Part shown: piece by piece, positions 36,119 to 45,112 of the stretch
Numbering within the stretch: the first letter of the stretch is position 1
How the letters are laid out: each line of letters begins with the position of its first letter
Source of the DNA: MPNP01 sp965221445
GTDB taxonomy: Bacteria > Pseudomonadota > Alphaproteobacteria > Rhodobacterales > Rhodobacteraceae
DNA: 64,000 nt
Direction of reading: 5' to 3'
Assembly: GCA_965221445.1 (NCBI GenBank)
Contig: CBDCSF010000013.1
Span: 930,001-994,000, forward strand
Notes under the pieces: generated by a model
What the model was told of the DNA's origin: nothing
Seen by the model: the letters and a program-made list of their open reading frames with translations, nothing else
The model's database searches: none
Translations under genes and position numbers: made by a program

Positions 36119-38515
36119 TCAGTCGTAGTTACCTTTAACGCGTTTCTTTTCTGGATCAAAATGAGGGAAAGGAACAACTGTTGACTTCAGTCTTTTCTGT
36201 TGTCCATCCAATTGCCCCACCTCAAGCTCAGTGCCCAATTCTGAATGAGCTATATCAATCCTGGCCAGAGCTATGGTTTTCCCTAAAATAGGAGATTTCA
36301 TTGCTGATGTAATTTCGCCGACCTGGGCTTTTCCAACCCTTACACAATCGCCATTTGAAGGTACCAATCCGGCTTCAATATCTAATCCCACAAGTTTTCG
36401 AACCGGATGTTCCTTTCTTCTTTCCAAAGCCTTCCTACCCATAAAGTCATCCTTTTGGGTTTTTAGGGGAACAGTAAATCCAATTCCAGCTTCAAAAGGA
36501 TCAGTTTGATCAGAAAATTCATACCCGGCGAAAATCAAACCAGCTTCAATCCGTAACAAATCCAGGGCTTCCAAGCCAAGAGGTATAATATCGAATTCCT
36601 CTCCTGCCTCCCAGACAGCATCAAACACTTCCGTGGCATCATTTGGATGACAAAATATCTCATACCCTAATTCACCCGAGTAACCAGTTCTGCTTACAAC
36701 ACAAGCTACACCTTTAGGACCACCAATTCGGGCGATGGTGAACCTGAACCACTCCAGTTCTTCAATGGTCGATTCCACAGGAGGAGTCCAGAATATCTTT
36801 TTCAAAACATCTCTCGATTTAGGACCTTGAACCGCGAGGTTATGTAATTGATCTGTGGAGTTTCTTACCCAGGCATTTAAACCTTTTTCCTCCGCTTGTT
36901 TCTGAAGCCATAACCCGGAATCATCATTACCTCCAACCCATCGGAAATTGGTATCCTGCAAACGAAAGACAGTTCCATCATCAATCATCCCACCGTGCTC
37001 ATAGCACATTGCAGTATAAACGACCTGCCTAGTGGATAGTTTTTTGATATCACGAGTTACACAATACTGTACCAGCTGTTCTGCATCTGGACCTGTGATC
37101 TCGTACTTTCTCAGCGGAGACAGATCAGTCACGATAACTTTTTCGCGGCATCCCCAATACTCACTGATTGCACCATGATTGCTCATGGTATTGGCAAGCC
37201 AATAGCCGCTATATTCAACAAAATCACGTGTGTGTTTAGCGAAACTGTCGTAAAAACCGGTTTTCTTTGTTTCCATCACATCTCCCTCCTGTGTTTTTCT
37301 GAAACCTACCGAAGCTTTAAAAGCTTTATCCTGACTATAGGTCCTTACCTGTATATCAGTGGGATTCCATCCATTGGCTGAGTCAACATCACAGGGACAA
37401 CCTGTTGAAACACAAACCAGATCAGTCAGGGCTTTAAGCAAAACAAAATCGCCTGGTCGGGACCATGGATCATCCATCAAAATGGCATGATTGTCGTCCA
37501 GACCAGTATTAAAAAAGAAATTAATTGCCGGCCAACCCTCACGCTGCCGGATTTCATAATGAGCTAATTCTCGTGACATGTTTTCTGAACAATTCTTATG
37601 TCCAGGATAACCCATATCCTCATAGTATTTGGCCGTACAAGCCAATCCAAAGGCATCATGACGACCACATGTATCCTGTACTATCTGTACCAGAGGATCA
37701 AAATCTACATTGAAGAATTTCGAGTAAAGGCCAGGGGTAGGGTAAATGGTACCCCCAAGGCTTCTGGTGGCTGTGGGATCAATTTCCCTTTCCAAACCCT
37801 TATCCAGGTCTCTCATTGAAAAGGCCTGGAAATCAGAACATTCCCGACCCTGGACATCAAGAATCTGAATGTATTCTCCAGCCTTGACCTCATACACAAA
37901 TGCCTCCCCAGGCAACACATTACTGTCTACAATTGGGTCAGCAAGTGGAGGTGGTGCTTTCACCTGATCTAATTCACCAACAGGATTGGCTCTCCTTACA
38001 TAAAGGGCAATTTCAGTAAGGGTACCTTGCTCCCAGGGTATCATGGGTGAACCCGGTAGGGATACAATCAGGATACCGGTCTGTGAGGAAAAAAAAGTAT
38101 CCAGTTGACCAGGAGAAGTACCTAGCCCATGTAGACAAACCGCATCACCCTCCTCAATATTTATTCCCTTTTTTTGCAGTTTTTCAACTGGAAATTCATG
38201 ACCATGGAAAGGATGGGTTATTAACCTGATTATTCCTTCTGGTTTTCCTGATCCCTTAGCACCCAGATAACCGGCATCTGATTTTCCCTCAAGATCAAAT
38301 ATAACCATCTCAACAGATTGGTTACCCTCCAGGTTTAAAATACCGACTTCATCACCCTCAAAAATGGGAATCGCGCGACTGCCCCCTCCGGGAATTACGT
38401 ATCTCTCTGTTCCCGGAAGTAATATTGGTCTTCCAGGTTCAATAATTCCGCCCCGTTCAAAGGGAACTTCATATCTGGCTCTGCCTTTTTTGGTTACTGG
38501 TATAGATGCTTCCAT
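36119..38515 (-). CDS. DUF1989-GcvT fusion protein (putative demethylase with urea-carboxylase-associated domains)
   Basis: This 798-residue protein has a partial DUF1989-like repeat (about 20-170), a full DUF1989/urea-carboxylase-associated domain (about 195-405, with conserved Cys/His in DTCGRHDAFGLAC, GHKNCSENMSREL and STGCPCDVD) and a GcvT-type tetrahydrofolate aminomethyltransferase domain (about 430-790; NHGAISEYWGCREKVIVTDLS, CYEHGGMIDDGTVFRL, SRTGYSGELGYEIFC). GcvT domains transfer one-carbon units from N-methyl groups to THF. Stand-alone DUF1989 pairs are known as carboxyguanidine deiminase subunits. A methyl-transfer role paired with C-N bond cleavage is inferred. It is last in the nine-gene operon. 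Confidence 0.85.
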   Translation of the reverse strand: MEASIPVTKKGRARYEVPFERGGIIEPGRPILLPGTERYVIPGGGSRAIPIFEGDEVGILNLEGNQSVEMVIFDLEGKSDAGYLGAKGSGKPEGIIRLITHPFHGHEFPVEKLQKKGINIEEGDAVCLHGLGTSPGQLDTFFSSQTGILIVSLPGSPMIPWEQGTLTEIALYVRRANPVGELDQVKAPPPLADPIVDSNVLPGEAFVYEVKAGEYIQILDVQGRECSDFQAFSMRDLDKGLEREIDPTATRSLGGTIYPTPGLYSKFFNVDFDPLVQIVQDTCGRHDAFGLACTAKYYEDMGYPGHKNCSENMSRELAHYEIRQREGWPAINFFFNTGLDDNHAILMDDPWSRPGDFVLLKALTDLVCVSTGCPCDVDSANGWNPTDIQVRTYSQDKAFKASVGFRKTQEGDVMETKKTGFYDSFAKHTRDFVEYSGYWLANTMSNHGAISEYWGCREKVIVTDLSPLRKYEITGPDAEQLVQYCVTRDIKKLSTRQVVYTAMCYEHGGMIDDGTVFRLQDTNFRWVGGNDDSGLWLQKQAEEKGLNAWVRNSTDQLHNLAVQGPKSRDVLKKIFWTPPVESTIEELEWFRFTIARIGGPKGVACVVSRTGYSGELGYEIFCHPNDATEVFDAVWEAGEEFDIIPLGLEALDLLRIEAGLIFAGYEFSDQTDPFEAGIGFTVPLKTQKDDFMGRKALERRKEHPVRKLVGLDIEAGLVPSNGDCVRVGKAQVGEITSAMKSPILGKTIALARIDIAHSELGTELEVGQLDGQQKRLKSTVVPFPHFDPEKKRVKGNYD

Positions 38516-39106
38516 TCAACTACTTTCATGAATTTCCTCTGATCTACCCCAATCAGGTGTAAATCCAACTACCTTTATGTTAGGAGAAAGATTAGGATTG
38601 AACAATAAGTTATGCCAGTATGTCGCTTGCCAGTAATAGTCACTGGTCGAATACAACGTCATCTTGCAAGCCAAAGTGTAGCTCTTGTTAAATGCCTCAA
38701 AACGTAACAAACAGGAATCGGATTTAACCAAATTCCTATATCTTTCCGAGTTTACATCAAATGTTGCCGTAAGTGTATCGGAAAACCTTTCAAACTGTTG
38801 AAAATATCTTTCCGAAAAAAATTTTATAGCCTTTTCTCTAACCTGAAAAGGATCATTGGTAGATTTAGCCATATGATGCATTTCGGGTGTTACGGAATGT
38901 TGAAGGTTACGACAAAGTACTGTGATTATATAAAATGATTCCCAATACCCAGATTCTGATTGGACAAGAGGAATTATTGAATTGTCAGGTTTGCCTTCAT
39001 TCTCACGAACAAGAATTTGCCTTAAGCGACACTGCCATTTCAGGAATTCGTCTCTTAAAGATACTTTTTTTGGGGTGTTTTCCTTGGTTGGGAAAAAATA
39101 ACTCAT
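38516..39106 (-). CDS. Conserved-looking protein of unknown function in the amine operon
   Basis: I do not recognise a family in these 196 residues. The protein is soluble, rich in aromatic residues (SDYYWQATYWHNLLFNP near residue 155) and has no signal or membrane segment. It overlaps the nitrilase stop by 4 bases and abuts the DUF1989-GcvT start, so it is translationally locked between two enzymes and is probably a subunit or helper of the same pathway. Confidence 0.7.
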   Translation of the reverse strand: MSYFFPTKENTPKKVSLRDEFLKWQCRLRQILVRENEGKPDNSIIPLVQSESGYWESFYIITVLCRNLQHSVTPEMHHMAKSTNDPFQVREKAIKFFSERYFQQFERFSDTLTATFDVNSERYRNLVKSDSCLLRFEAFNKSYTLACKMTLYSTSDYYWQATYWHNLLFNPNLSPNIKVVGFTPDWGRSEEIHESS

Positions 39107-39939
39107 TTACCGGAATTAACCACTTCGTTGATTTCATAATCCCTGTCATGGCTGAGGCTAGGTATTTTTTGCCTGATTTCACCCACTTTTTCAATATCCA
39201 AATCCACAGTTATCAAACCTGGTTTATCTCCGCCATCTGCCAATACCGTCCCCCATGGATCAATGATCAGGGAATGACCATAAGAACATCCACCACCGGG
39301 TATATCTCCCACTGCACAGGGCGAAATTACAAAAGCGCCATTCTCGATGGCCCTGGACCGGTTAAGTACATGCCAATGAGCTTCTCCAGTGGTTTTGATG
39401 AAGGCTGCTGGAACGGTAAGTATACCGGCTCCTTTTTGAGCTAAATCCCTATAGAGTTGGGGAAATCTCAGATCATAACAAACTGATAGCCCAAGAGGGC
39501 CAATACAGGTTTCAGCAATCACCCCACGATCACCTGGCTTAACTACAGCACTTTCCCTGTATTCAAGTGTTTCTGATAGTTTAATGTCAAAAAGATGAAT
39601 CTTGTCGTATCGCGCTACAATCTCACCAAGATTGTTGATAACAAATGACCTGTTCCAGAAATGGTCTTTGGTTCCTTCAACGGCAATTGAACCGCAAAGG
39701 ATCCATACCTTTTCCCTTTTTGCCAGTTCCAATAGCTTTTGGAGAATGGGATGGTTGGCTTCTGTCTCTACAGGTGGAGAAAGAAGTCCGTTTTCACTCC
39801 TCAACCCACCACAATATTCGGGTAGAAATATAAACCCTGCCCCTGAATCCACAGCTGAACTGAAATGGGGAAGAAACTCTGCTTCTGCTTCCTCGAAGCT
39901 TGCCCTCGGGGCCAACTGTAGACAGGCGACCTTGGTCAT
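39103..39939 (-). CDS. Carbon-nitrogen hydrolase (nitrilase superfamily, omega-amidase/Nit-like)
   Basis: The 278-residue protein has the Glu-Lys-Cys triad regions of the superfamily: FIFLPEYCGG near residue 37, RYDKIHLFDI near 113 and LSVCYDLRFPQLYRDLA near 152, followed by TTGEAHWHVLNRSRAIENG. Nit-like members hydrolyse omega-amides such as 2-oxoglutaramate. Here the product could release ammonia from an amide made in the pathway, which is inference. It lies 2 bases after the 137-residue gene. Confidence 0.9.
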   Translation of the reverse strand: MTKVACLQLAPRASFEEAEAEFLPHFSSAVDSGAGFIFLPEYCGGLRSENGLLSPPVETEANHPILQKLLELAKREKVWILCGSIAVEGTKDHFWNRSFVINNLGEIVARYDKIHLFDIKLSETLEYRESAVVKPGDRGVIAETCIGPLGLSVCYDLRFPQLYRDLAQKGAGILTVPAAFIKTTGEAHWHVLNRSRAIENGAFVISPCAVGDIPGGGCSYGHSLIIDPWGTVLADGGDKPGLITVDLDIEKVGEIRQKIPSLSHDRDYEINEVVNSGK

Positions 39940-39941
39940 TT

Positions 39942-40355
39942 TCAGAATTTCATATATGCCTTTCTAAGCAAAACCAGTGGATGACGGTCCGACATCTGGA
40001 ATTTTACCAACAATTCCCGAGCAATCATGTCCCGGTCCTGTTGGTTGTCAGGCAATTGAATTGTATCAGGAACCCTGACCCAACCGTTAATATTGCGATC
40101 AAATACCGCGGGCTTGCCATCTTCATAACCCATGTGGACATCTTCTAGCCAATTAAGATCGTCCCATCCCATTACTTCCATGTATTCTTTCAGAAATGGT
40201 GTCAGTCGATCATAATCAGGAACCAGATTAACATCGTAACGATAGCCAATATGTTGACCAATTTCTACTTCTCGTTCCGAACCCAGCCCATCCTTGTCCT
40301 TTATGAACTGATCTATATCGGATATCTCCGAACCTCTGTACTTAGTTCCAGCCAT
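39942..40355 (-). CDS. Small acidic protein of unknown function in the amine operon
   Basis: I do not recognise a family in these 137 residues. The protein is soluble, and WDDLNWLEDVHMGYEDGKPAV and KFQMSDRHPLVLLRKAYMK are the most distinctive segments. It sits between the FMN glutamate-synthase-like gene (11 bases) and the nitrilase gene (2 bases), so co-expression is very likely. A subunit of the glutamate-synthase-like complex is one possibility; nothing in the sequence proves it. Confidence 0.7.
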   Translation of the reverse strand: MAGTKYRGSEISDIDQFIKDKDGLGSEREVEIGQHIGYRYDVNLVPDYDRLTPFLKEYMEVMGWDDLNWLEDVHMGYEDGKPAVFDRNINGWVRVPDTIQLPDNQQDRDMIARELLVKFQMSDRHPLVLLRKAYMKF

Positions 40356-40366
40356 CTGATTACTCC

Positions 40367-41731
40367 CTACAAATGGTGATAGTCTTCTATTCCGACAGTA
40401 TGGTTAGTTCCGGCCAGCGGAACTCCAGCCATAGCCGAAGCTTCCATGGTCAAGGCAGCCAGGTCTTCTACCTCAAGCGAATGAATATTCGTCTTGCCAC
40501 ATGCACGTGCAAAAAGCTGTGCCTCAATGGTCAAGGTGTGTAGAAAATTGTATACCCTTTCTGCTGCCTCATCAGGATCAAGTCGGGATCTCAGAGCAGG
40601 ATCCTGGGTAGCCACACCAACCGGACATCTTCCGGTATGACAATGGTAGCAATAACCTGGTTCCACTCCCATCTCTTCCGGAAAATTAGCTTCCGGAATA
40701 TCTTTATTGCAATTCAGGGCCATCATTACCGAGTGCCCCAAGGCAATGGCATCTGCTCCCAGTGCAAGCGCCTTGGCTACATCTGCACCATTCCTTATTC
40801 CCCCTGCATAAACAAGGCTTATTTTTCCTTTCATACCGAGATCATCAATGGCCTTTCTGGCTTGACGTATGGCTGCCATTCCGGGAACACCTGTTTCCTC
40901 TGTGGCCAAATGGGGTCCAGCACCGGTTCCCCCTTCCATACCATCAATATAAATGGAATCTGGATCACATTTTACTGCCATTCGCACATCATCATATACC
41001 CGTGCAGCACCAAGTTTCAATTGGATCGGAATCTGCCAATCCGTAGCTTCCCTTATTTCCTGTATTTTCAGGGCCAAATCATCGGGCCCCAACCAATCAG
41101 GGTGTCGGGCGGGTGATCTTTGGTCAATACCAGCCGGTAGGGATCTCATTTCCGCAACCTGGTCGGTTACCTTCTGTCCCATGAGATGTCCTCCCAAGCC
41201 AACTTTACACCCCTGACCGATAAAAAACTCACAGCCATCAGCCAGCACAAGATGATGAGGATTAAAACCATACCGGGATTGAATGCACTGGTAAAACCAC
41301 TTGGAAGAATATCTTCGCTCATCAGGGATCATACCACCTTCACCTGAACAGGTTGCTGTCCCAGCCATTGTGGCTCCACGTGCCAGTGCGGTTTTTGCCT
41401 CATAGGAAAGAGCACCAAAACTCATCCCGGTGACATATACCGGGATATCAAGCTCAAGGGGGTGCTTGGCTCTTGGACCAATTATGGTCTTGGTATCACA
41501 TTTTTCCCGATATCCCTCAATAACAAACCTTGTCAGGGTTCCCGGCAGGAAGGTTAAGTCATCCCAGTGGGGTATTTTCTTGAAAAGAGAAAAACCACGC
41601 ATCCGATAACGACCCAACTCTGACTTGACATGAATGTCATCAATGACATGAGGGGGGAAAATAAATGATTTCCCGAGATTATATCGGTCCCGTTGCATGG
41701 GTTGCTTCTGACTGTCCTCAGATTTTAACAT
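40367..41731 (-). CDS. FMN/Fe-S glutamate-synthase-like subunit (MgsC/GlxD type)
   Basis: The 454-residue protein is the FMN-binding TIM-barrel domain of glutamate synthase as a separate subunit. Visible are VYVTGMSFGALSYEAKTALARGA near residue 92, the GGIRNGADVAKALALGADAIALG FMN phosphate site near 315, and the Fe-S cysteines in CYHCHTGRCPVG near 367. In methylotrophs such subunits (MgsC) belong to N-methylglutamate synthase, which makes N-methylglutamate from methylamine donors; GlxD in rhizobia is related. It follows the GXGXG gene by 21 bases. Confidence 0.88.
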   Translation of the reverse strand: MLKSEDSQKQPMQRDRYNLGKSFIFPPHVIDDIHVKSELGRYRMRGFSLFKKIPHWDDLTFLPGTLTRFVIEGYREKCDTKTIIGPRAKHPLELDIPVYVTGMSFGALSYEAKTALARGATMAGTATCSGEGGMIPDERRYSSKWFYQCIQSRYGFNPHHLVLADGCEFFIGQGCKVGLGGHLMGQKVTDQVAEMRSLPAGIDQRSPARHPDWLGPDDLALKIQEIREATDWQIPIQLKLGAARVYDDVRMAVKCDPDSIYIDGMEGGTGAGPHLATEETGVPGMAAIRQARKAIDDLGMKGKISLVYAGGIRNGADVAKALALGADAIALGHSVMMALNCNKDIPEANFPEEMGVEPGYCYHCHTGRCPVGVATQDPALRSRLDPDEAAERVYNFLHTLTIEAQLFARACGKTNIHSLEVEDLAALTMEASAMAGVPLAGTNHTVGIEDYHHL

Positions 41732-41752
41732 TCGAGTAATCTCCTAATGAAT

Positions 41753-42622
41753 TTATAGAATCAATTTCTTCTCGGTGGGTTCCAGATTATCGTAGTTCCA
41801 CAGCTGTTTACCGGCGACAATCTTGGTGAAATGGTCAACTCCCTGTTCTGGTACCATACCGTAAAGAGCGAGCTTTCTTTTCAACCAGCTTTTATCAAAA
41901 TCGGTTAATTCTGCAGGAACGGCATCAACTCCACAACTCCGAATCTTGCCGCCGATGTAGATTGTTCCGTCATACATGGAATCGCCGAGGTTTTTCCCGG
42001 CATTCCCACAAACAATCATGCGTCCCCGTTGCATCATGAATCCCGATAGTGCACCGGTATCACCTCCAACAATGATTGTTCCACCTTTCATATCAATACC
42101 TGTTCTGGATCCAACGGAACCTTTACAGACAAGATCTCCACCCCGAATGGCGGCACCAAAAGTTGAACCGGCATTCTTTTCTATTACGATTGATCCTGAC
42201 ATCATGTTTTCACCGCAGGACCAACCAACCCTACCGTTAATTCTGACATTTGGACCGTCATTCAAGCCAACTCCGAAATAACCAAGCGATCCTTCAAAGA
42301 TAAGGTTCAGTCGACTCAGGATACCAACCCCCAGACCATGCATACCTCGAGGATTCTTGATGACTATCGAACCATATCCTTCTGCCATAAGGTCTCTGAT
42401 CTTGGTGTTCACCTCGGTTGTAGTCTGATTATCCGCATCAATTTCAGTCCGCTTGTTATAATCCACCTCTGGTGCCCAGGGATAAACGAATCTATGAGCT
42501 TCATCGGGATCAAACTCTATTGCCATTGACCTACCGGTCAACTGCTCGGTGGTCATTCCCAGGGCTTTGACTCTATCCTCCTGAGTCAACTCCCTCAATT
42601 CAGAATCACTTAGGTGTGCCAT
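41753..42622 (-). CDS. GXGXG-domain glutamate-synthase-like subunit (MgsB/GlxC type)
   Basis: This 289-residue protein carries the right-handed helix of repeated G-x-x-G-x-x-x-G units found at the C-terminus of glutamate synthase (IFEGSLGYFGVGLNDG, GSTFGAAIRGGDL, GGDTGALSGFMMQRG, GNAGKNLGDSMYDG, about residues 95-225), with about 80 extra N-terminal residues. It is a structural partner of the FMN subunit. It overlaps the GATase gene by 13 bases, so the three split subunits are made together. Confidence 0.88.
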   Translation of the reverse strand: MAHLSDSELRELTQEDRVKALGMTTEQLTGRSMAIEFDPDEAHRFVYPWAPEVDYNKRTEIDADNQTTTEVNTKIRDLMAEGYGSIVIKNPRGMHGLGVGILSRLNLIFEGSLGYFGVGLNDGPNVRINGRVGWSCGENMMSGSIVIEKNAGSTFGAAIRGGDLVCKGSVGSRTGIDMKGGTIIVGGDTGALSGFMMQRGRMIVCGNAGKNLGDSMYDGTIYIGGKIRSCGVDAVPAELTDFDKSWLKRKLALYGMVPEQGVDHFTKIVAGKQLWNYDNLEPTEKKLIL

Positions 42623-43542
42623 ACACGTACCTCCTCGTCATAGGGATCGTAGGTATCAATTTCTTGGGGAAGAATTGATCGGATTGCAACCTCTTCCGAA
42701 GCCATAGCAATCAAATTATCACTCTCATACAGTACCAGAGGTTTGGCAGCCATGGTATCCTTGGCCATCCCAAGCTCATCTCTGGTTGCTACCAGATAAG
42801 TAAAGACACCATCTATTTCATGGATAGATTTGGTCAGGCTTTCTTCCAGGGTTTCCCCATTGGTTAAATTGTGAGCAGTATAAACAGCAAGAAGTTCGGA
42901 ATCGCAGTTGGACATGAACCTGTGTCCCATTCTCTCCATTTCCCTTCTCATTATCCAATAATTGGTAATCTGGCCGTTATGAACAACGGAAATGTCATTA
43001 TAGGGGAAGGCCCAGTATGGATGGGCAGACCTTATATCTACATCCGATTCAGTTGCCATCCTGGTATGCCCAATTGCATGGGTACCATGGAATGATTTCA
43101 GACTATAATCTGAAGCTACTTCGCTGGCATCTCCCAAATCCTTTACAAGTTCCAACCTTCTGCCAAGGGAAAGGATTTCTACACCTTCCAATTCTTCTAT
43201 GGTTTCAGCCATTTCGGTTGGTTTGTCCTTGATTGACAAGGCAAATCTCAAAGCATAATCGGTAGCCTGGTCCTTGGATATTATGGTAGCGTGCTCTTTA
43301 ATGATGTTTTCCACTTCACCAATACGATCACGGATTTGGCTTTTTATTTTGCTTCCCTTATCCATATCTTCTCGTTCGGCAACCTTAACTCGCATAATCA
43401 GGTCACCTTCTCCCACATCGCCGTAGATGGCATAGCCCGTTGAATCTGGACCTCTATGCTTCAGGGCCTGGAGCATATCGGTCATTTCAGAACCAACACC
43501 AGAGGATTTCCCTCGATGAATTATCCCTGCAATTCCACACAT
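42610..43542 (-). CDS. Class II glutamine amidotransferase-like subunit (MgsA/GlxB type)
   Basis: The start is ATG 43542, because this puts the family's N-terminal nucleophile at Cys2 (MCGIAGIIHRG), with GGGAG upstream; a longer frame exists but would bury it. The 310-residue Ntn-hydrolase domain shows ALKHRGPDSTGYA, GHTRMATESDVDIRSAHPYW, VVHNGQITNY and NCDSELLAVY. An insertion of about 90 residues (60-150) separates the N-terminal strands from the core. It releases ammonia or an alkylamine from a gamma-glutamyl amide and passes it to the FMN subunit. Confidence 0.9.
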   Translation of the reverse strand: MCGIAGIIHRGKSSGVGSEMTDMLQALKHRGPDSTGYAIYGDVGEGDLIMRVKVAEREDMDKGSKIKSQIRDRIGEVENIIKEHATIISKDQATDYALRFALSIKDKPTEMAETIEELEGVEILSLGRRLELVKDLGDASEVASDYSLKSFHGTHAIGHTRMATESDVDIRSAHPYWAFPYNDISVVHNGQITNYWIMRREMERMGHRFMSNCDSELLAVYTAHNLTNGETLEESLTKSIHEIDGVFTYLVATRDELGMAKDTMAAKPLVLYESDNLIAMASEEVAIRSILPQEIDTYDPYDEEVRVWHT

Positions 43543-43612
43543 TTCACTTACTCCCAATAAAGTTTCGAGAACGTCAGGGCATTTATGCACACCCTGACCA
43601 TTTGCTTAGATT

Positions 43613-45091
43613 TTATGGTAAACAATCGATGTATTCTTCCTGATCCCAATCCGAGACCGTATGCATAAATCGTTCCCACTCATCAGTTTTGTATTCGTGA
43701 TACAAACGATACATTTCACCAGGCATTCCACCTTGAATGACCTCATCATTTGCCAGTGCGTCTAGAGCTTCCCCTAATGACATTGGCAGTTTACGGACAT
43801 CCTTACCGGCTTTTATTGCCTCATAAATGTTTCTTTCTTCGGGTTGGCCCGGATCCAGGTTATTTTCAATACCGTCCTGGACAGCAGCCAGAATAACTGA
43901 TCCCATAAGGTAAGGATTTACCATCGAATCAACGGACCTGTATTCAAACCTTCCCGGTGCAGAAACCCTCAAACCGGTTGTCCTGTTTTGAAAACCCCAA
44001 TCGGCAAAGACCGGCGCCCAGAATCCTGTATCCCAAAGTCGGCGATACGAATTGACCGTTGAAGACCCAACCGCTGTTAAAGCTCTGAGGTGTTTGACAA
44101 TTCCTCCTATGGACTTCAATCCAACTTCACCAGGCAGACGAGGATTGTCTGAATCAGGCATAAAGGTATTTTCTCCACCCGTCGTATACATATAATTTTC
44201 TTTCATACCCGGGAGGTTATCGGGATCATTACCCACCCTCTTGAAAGTTTGATTACCACCTCTCCAAAGCGAAAGATTATGGTGACAACCGGAAGCCGAA
44301 ACACCCATGAAGGGTTTGGACATGAAACAGGCAATGAGATTTTGTTCCCTTGCAACCTGGGCACAAATTTGTCGATAGGTCGTCAAACGATCAGCGTTTT
44401 TCAAAACATCATCAAACTCCCAGTTGAGTTCCAGTTGTCCTGGAGCGTCCTCATGATCCCCCTGAATCATGTCGAGGCCCATTTTTCTGGCATACTCAAT
44501 CACTTTCATATAAACCGGTCGCAGGGATTCAAACTGATCAATGTGGTAGCAGAAGGGCTTCGAAAAACCTCCTGCAGGCTTTCCATCTTCTCCTCTTTTC
44601 AACCACATCATTTCCGGCTCGGTACCCATCCTTAATTGCAAACCATGCTTGTTTTGAAATTCATCATGAAGGCGACGCAGGTTTCCTCTACAATCGGCTG
44701 TCAGGTATCCACCTGGATTTTCTGGTTCTTCCCTGTTTCGAAATAAAGTACAGTAAAATCGAGCAATCTTGGGTTCCCAAGGCAATTGCATCATGGTTTC
44801 AGGTTCTGGAATGCCGACCAACTCAGCTGCTTCCGGGCCATAACCAAGGTAATCACCATGACGATTTGTAAACAGGTTTACGGTTGCCCCGTAAACCAGT
44901 TGGAAGCCTTTTTCAGAAATACGTTCCCAATGGTCAGCTGGAATGCCCTTCCCCATGATCTTTCCGGTGACTGAGACAAACTGCAGGTAAATATATTCAA
45001 CACCCAAGGCATCAATTTTTTCCCTGACCTCCTTGACCATTTCAGCCCGGCCAGGGGCATTTACAAATTTTTCAATTTCCATTTCTGGCAT
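43613..45091 (-). CDS. Glutamine-synthetase-family ligase, first of two in the window
   Basis: The 492-residue protein keeps the GS catalytic signature: metal-site glutamates in MGTEPEMMWLKR (near 155), GDHEDAPGQLELNWE (near 212), the histidine in SASGCHHNLSLWR (near 273), the arginine-rich NSYRRLWDTGFWAP and a C-terminal FEYRSVDSMVNPYLMGS. It is longer than and only distantly similar to the GlnT/GmaS protein at 59978-61255. Placed before the MgsABC-like genes, it probably ligates an amine to glutamate (a gamma-glutamylamide synthetase role). The amine is unknown. Confidence 0.85.
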   Translation of the reverse strand: MPEMEIEKFVNAPGRAEMVKEVREKIDALGVEYIYLQFVSVTGKIMGKGIPADHWERISEKGFQLVYGATVNLFTNRHGDYLGYGPEAAELVGIPEPETMMQLPWEPKIARFYCTLFRNREEPENPGGYLTADCRGNLRRLHDEFQNKHGLQLRMGTEPEMMWLKRGEDGKPAGGFSKPFCYHIDQFESLRPVYMKVIEYARKMGLDMIQGDHEDAPGQLELNWEFDDVLKNADRLTTYRQICAQVAREQNLIACFMSKPFMGVSASGCHHNLSLWRGGNQTFKRVGNDPDNLPGMKENYMYTTGGENTFMPDSDNPRLPGEVGLKSIGGIVKHLRALTAVGSSTVNSYRRLWDTGFWAPVFADWGFQNRTTGLRVSAPGRFEYRSVDSMVNPYLMGSVILAAVQDGIENNLDPGQPEERNIYEAIKAGKDVRKLPMSLGEALDALANDEVIQGGMPGEMYRLYHEYKTDEWERFMHTVSDWDQEEYIDCLP

Positions 45092-45112
45092 ATGACCTCC
45101 TAAATTACTTTA

